Below the pieces are notes generated by a model. The model saw only the letters and a program-made list of their open reading frames with translations, searched no databases and was not told where the DNA came from. A program made the translations under genes and the position numbers. A DNA stretch of 14,093 nt from Proteobacteria bacterium UBA7821 (lineage in GTDB: Bacteria > Pseudomonadota > Gammaproteobacteria > Comchoanobacterales > Comchoanobacteraceae). Location of the stretch: the NCBI GenBank assembly GCA_002480165.1, contig DLBP01000063.1, positions 14,817 through 28,909 on the forward strand. Reading direction: 5' to 3'. Positions 12,689-14,093 of the stretch are shown here, in pieces (positions within the stretch are counted from its first letter, which is position 1; each line of letters opens with the position of its first letter).

Positions 12689-14093
12689 CTAACTGATTAA
12701 CTCTAGCGTGGTATACTCACAGGCCAACCACTTGACACCCAGCTCATAAAATCTAACCTGTACACGACCAGATTGCGATGAGTCATAATTAATCACAACA
12801 CCCTCTCCAAATTTATGGTGCTTCACCCGTTGGCCTAGAGTGTAAGGCGGCAATTGCGATTCTGGCCCTTGATCTAAATCCATATTTAATCTCGATGGCG
12901 TTTGTCTAAGACGGACAGTATCAACATAATTAGCCGGTATTTCTGTTATGAATCGAGAGGGGCGCTGATAAGTTTCCTGCCCATACAAACGCCGAACCTC
13001 TGAGACAGTCAATACCAAACGCTGCATTGCGCGTGTCATGCCCACATAACACAGACGGCGCTCCTCTTCGACCTGATCTGGATCAAAACTCGACATCTTA
13101 TGTGGAAACAAACCCTCCTCCATCCCGATTAATAACACCAGCTTAAACTCTAAACCTTTTGCAGAATGAAGGGTCATTAATCGAACGCCATTATCAGAAG
13201 CCGATGCGTCTTGGCCAACATCTAAAACAACATCCGACAAAAATAGGCCAAGCGCATCACAACCCGACTGTTCGGTCTTATATCGTGCCATTGCGCTGAC
13301 GAGTTCTTCTACATTTTCAACACGAAACTCACCACGATCACCCGGCTCGCTTCGATAATGACTAACCAAAGCGACCTGCTCAATGACCTGTTGAGCAAAC
13401 TCAGAAATGGATGTCATACCCGCCAGCTGACCGGCCAGGCTTTCAATTAATTCAATGAAACGACACAGGGCATGCTGCGATCTACCAGACACTTGATTGT
13501 CATTCAACAAATGGGTCATCGCATCCCACATCGACATCTCCATGCGCTTGGCATGATTACGTAATAATGTTAAAGAGACCTGGCCAATACCCCGTGGTGG
13601 GTGATTAATAATGCGCTCAAAAGCCGCATCATCACACCGATTAATAATCAGCCTCAGGTAGGCCAGAACGTCTTTGATTTCAGCACGATCAAAAAATCGC
13701 AACCCACCAAACACACGGAAAGGAATCTGCTGTCGGGCGAATACCTCCTCGATTACTCTTGACTGGGCGTTAGAGCGATATAAAACCGCAACCTCATCAT
13801 AGTTTCCTCCCCCTGAAAACCATCGCTGAATTTCTCCTACTAGAAAATCCGCTTCGTCGTATTCGTGATGGGCATGGTAGAGTTGGATTTTCTCACCCTC
13901 TCCCCCAGCAGTCCACAGCTCTTTACCCATCCGATTAACATTGTGGCCAATCACTGCATTTGCAGCTGATAAAATTGTTTGTGTTGAACGGTAATTCTGC
14001 TCAAGACGAATCACTTTGACTGGCAGAAAATCTCGTTCAAAACTAAAAACGTGTGTTAAATCTGCGCCACGCCAACTATAGATGGATTGATCG
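12689..14093 (-). CDS. uvrD: DNA helicase II (UvrD), C-terminal part (cut by window edge)
   Basis: UvrD is the 3'-5' superfamily 1A helicase used in nucleotide excision and mismatch repair. The visible 467 residues, of about 720, run from motif III (DQSIYSWRGA) through motif IV (IRLEQNYRST), the conserved YRSNAQSR and GGLRFFDRAEIKD stretches, motif V (VRLMTLHSAKGLEF) and motif VI (EEERRLCYVGMTRAM) to the C-terminal Tudor-like domain (LGQRVKHHKFGEGVV). That tail separates UvrD from Rep and fits the UvrD/PcrA group. The frame continues past the edge, so the Met at 14014 is internal and not the start. pcm lies 41 bases downstream on the same strand. Confidence 0.97.
   Translation of the reverse strand, partial: DQSIYSWRGADLTHVFSFERDFLPVKVIRLEQNYRSTQTILSAANAVIGHNVNRMGKELWTAGGEGEKIQLYHAHHEYDEADFLVGEIQRWFSGGGNYDEVAVLYRSNAQSRVIEEVFARQQIPFRVFGGLRFFDRAEIKDVLAYLRLIINRCDDAAFERIINHPPRGIGQVSLTLLRNHAKRMEMSMWDAMTHLLNDNQVSGRSQHALCRFIELIESLAGQLAGMTSISEFAQQVIEQVALVSHYRSEPGDRGEFRVENVEELVSAMARYKTEQSGCDALGLFLSDVVLDVGQDASASDNGVRLMTLHSAKGLEFKLVLLIGMEEGLFPHKMSSFDPDQVEEERRLCYVGMTRAMQRLVLTVSEVRRLYGQETYQRPSRFITEIPANYVDTVRLRQTPSRLNMDLDQGPESQLPPYTLGQRVKHHKFGEGVVINYDSSQSGRVQVRFYELGVKWLACEYTTLELIS

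Overview
The window reads as a chromosomal piece of a Gram-negative gammaproteobacterium. It carries the distal end of a dcw (division and cell wall) cluster in the usual gammaproteobacterial order ftsQ-ftsA-ftsZ-lpxC, followed by a divergent DUF721/DciA-type gene and secA. FtsZ ends in the classic DIPAFLR tail, and LpxC shows an LPS outer membrane. The DNA is moderately AT-rich by eye. Several proteins are recognisable but divergent, so genus cannot be assigned from sequence alone; a host-associated lineage is only a guess.

Layout from left to right. Positions 1-1526 hold the N-terminal 508 codons of secA (minus strand, cut by the window edge). A 76-base divergent spacer leads to dciA (plus strand, 1603-1896). 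dciA meets, tail to tail, a long unrecognised membrane-protein gene (minus strand, likely start at 4028), whose start is fused to the lpxC stop as TAATG. Upstream on the minus strand come lpxC (TTG start), ftsZ and ftsA. Between ftsA and ftsQ, normally adjacent genes, sits about 1.4 kb of extra DNA: a serine-hydrolase-like gene with a membrane hairpin (7519-8598), a 157/160-base tandem duplication of its 3' end, and an excellent sigma70-type promoter (8630-8658). ftsQ is the last dcw gene; ddl, murB and murC are not upstream of it. Instead come a divergent small DUF4282-like membrane protein gene, the pair rsmE-rnhA (minus strand), an exported DUF2807-type protein gene (plus strand), pcm (minus strand), and the C-terminal part of uvrD (minus strand, running off the right edge).

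How the genes work together. FtsQ, FtsA and FtsZ build the division ring, LpxC commits UDP-acyl-GlcNAc to lipid A, and SecA drives export of envelope proteins, so the left two thirds is an envelope and division block. The right part is housekeeping: 16S rRNA methylation, RNA-DNA hybrid removal, isoaspartyl protein repair and DNA repair helicase. All three plus-strand genes are small or exported/membrane proteins (or DciA), lack a clear Shine-Dalgarno sequence, and overlap a minus-strand gene at the stop codons.

The most unusual part is the ftsQ-ftsA insertion. The hydrolase-like protein carries, between its two membrane segments, a 13-residue copy of the FtsA C-terminal membrane-binding helix (35 of 38 bases the same, same reading frame). 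Its 3' end is duplicated in tandem with a near-identical 105-base core but clearly different tails. This looks like a displaced alternative C-terminus that recombination could swap in.
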